Of a DNA stretch of 5,918 nt, positions 5,634 through 5,918 are shown in pieces. Position numbers and translations under genes: made by a program. The notes under the pieces are model-generated. The model worked only from the letters and a program-made list of their open reading frames with translations, was not told the origin of the DNA and did not search any database. Source of the DNA: Candidatus Omnitrophota bacterium (GTDB lineage Bacteria > Omnitrophota > Koll11 > Gygaellales > Profunditerraquicolaceae); contig JALOQI010000035.1 in NCBI GenBank assembly GCA_025453435.1, forward strand, positions 1 through 5,918. Reading direction: 5' to 3'. How positions within the stretch are numbered: the first letter of the stretch is position 1; each line of letters begins with the position of its first letter.

Positions 5634-5918
5634 TTAGCAGATTCTTGGAAGTTGTTCGCCCGTGAGCATATCTATGATGCGGGTGGAGCCGATCGCGGTC
5701 TGCATGATGACCTGCGGGTCGCCTTTTGAAGCAACGCGGCCGATGATAGCGGAATTTCTACCAAGCGGGTGTTTTTTCATCGCGGCTATGATCTTATTCG
5801 CGTCTTTCTGAGGCGCGAACACCAGCACTTTTCCTTCGTTTGCCATATACAGCGGGTCAATGCCCAGTATCTCGCAGAATCCTCTCACGGATTCGGTAAC
5901 CGGCAACGATGCTTCCTC
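5634..5918 (-). CDS. hypE: HypE, hydrogenase maturation carbamoyl dehydratase (C-terminal part)
   Basis: The 3' end of hypE is read on the minus strand, and the frame is open through the right edge, so the N-terminal and ATP-binding parts lie outside. HypE receives a carbamoyl group from HypF on its C-terminal cysteine and dehydrates it with ATP to a thiocyanate, which supplies the CN ligands of the [NiFe]-hydrogenase iron. The 94 visible residues match the conserved C-terminal domain: VRGFCEILGIDPLYMANEGK, then HPLGRNSAIIGRV, then TRIIDMLTGEQLPRIC. The essential terminal Cys directly before the stop (TAA, 5634-5636) is present, so this end is intact. The gene converges on the DUF1189 operon. 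Neighbouring hyp genes probably lie to the right. Its presence implies a [NiFe]-hydrogenase in this organism. Confidence 0.95.
   Translation of the reverse strand, partial: EEASLPVTESVRGFCEILGIDPLYMANEGKVLVFAPQKDANKIIAAMKKHPLGRNSAIIGRVASKGDPQVIMQTAIGSTRIIDMLTGEQLPRIC

Noticed and set aside
5505..5729. 74-codon plus-strand frame spanning the hairpins and the end of hypE
   Set aside because: It runs through both terminator hairpins and antisense to the secure hypE end, with no ribosome site and no family features.

Overview
The window looks like ordinary chromosomal DNA from an uncultivated, probably anaerobic, Gram-negative-type bacterium. Base composition is moderate (about 50% GC by eye). 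Genes are densely packed with short overlaps, and GTG, TTG and apparently ATT start codons occur beside ATG. The combination of an exported protein with a Sec signal, a DUF1189 membrane protein and a [NiFe]-hydrogenase maturation gene is consistent with candidate phyla such as Omnitrophota, but that placement is a weak inference. No 16S or other diagnostic marker is present.

Layout. (1) Positions 1-2376 (+) hold a near-complete energy-coupling-factor (ECF) transporter operon for cobalt or nickel: the 3' part of cbiM/nikM (substrate-binding membrane protein), a small PDGLE-domain protein (CbiN/NikN-like), cbiQ (T component) and cbiO (ATPase). The genes overlap or nearly touch. (2) Positions 2417-5432 (+) hold a second compact unit of four genes: a stand-alone receiver-domain response regulator, a DUF2007-type putative signal-transducing protein, an unrecognised exported 452-residue protein, and a DUF1189 multi-pass membrane protein. 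A good sigma-70-type promoter (TTTACA, 17 bases, TACAAT) lies across the 3' end of cbiO just before this unit. (3) Positions 5433-5633 are intergenic and hold a long-loop hairpin followed by a T-rich run, then a perfect 20-bp stem hairpin flanked by A6 and T6. That second hairpin suits a bidirectional terminator between converging genes. (4) Positions 5634-5918 (-) hold the 3' end of hypE, ending in the diagnostic PRIC C-terminus.

How the genes may work together. HypE makes the cyanide ligands of the [NiFe]-hydrogenase active site, and that enzyme needs nickel. Its proximity to an M-PDGLE-Q-O transporter makes nickel uptake for hydrogenase a plausible role, with cobalt for corrinoids as the alternative. 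The second operon has no obvious metal link. Its tight coupling suggests a cytoplasmic signalling pair (receiver plus DUF2007) that works with an envelope pair (exported protein plus DUF1189). No function is established for that set. The most unusual sequence-level observation is that the response regulator appears to start at ATT (2417), placed 6 bases after GGAG. The only conventional start nearby would remove the first beta strand of the receiver fold.
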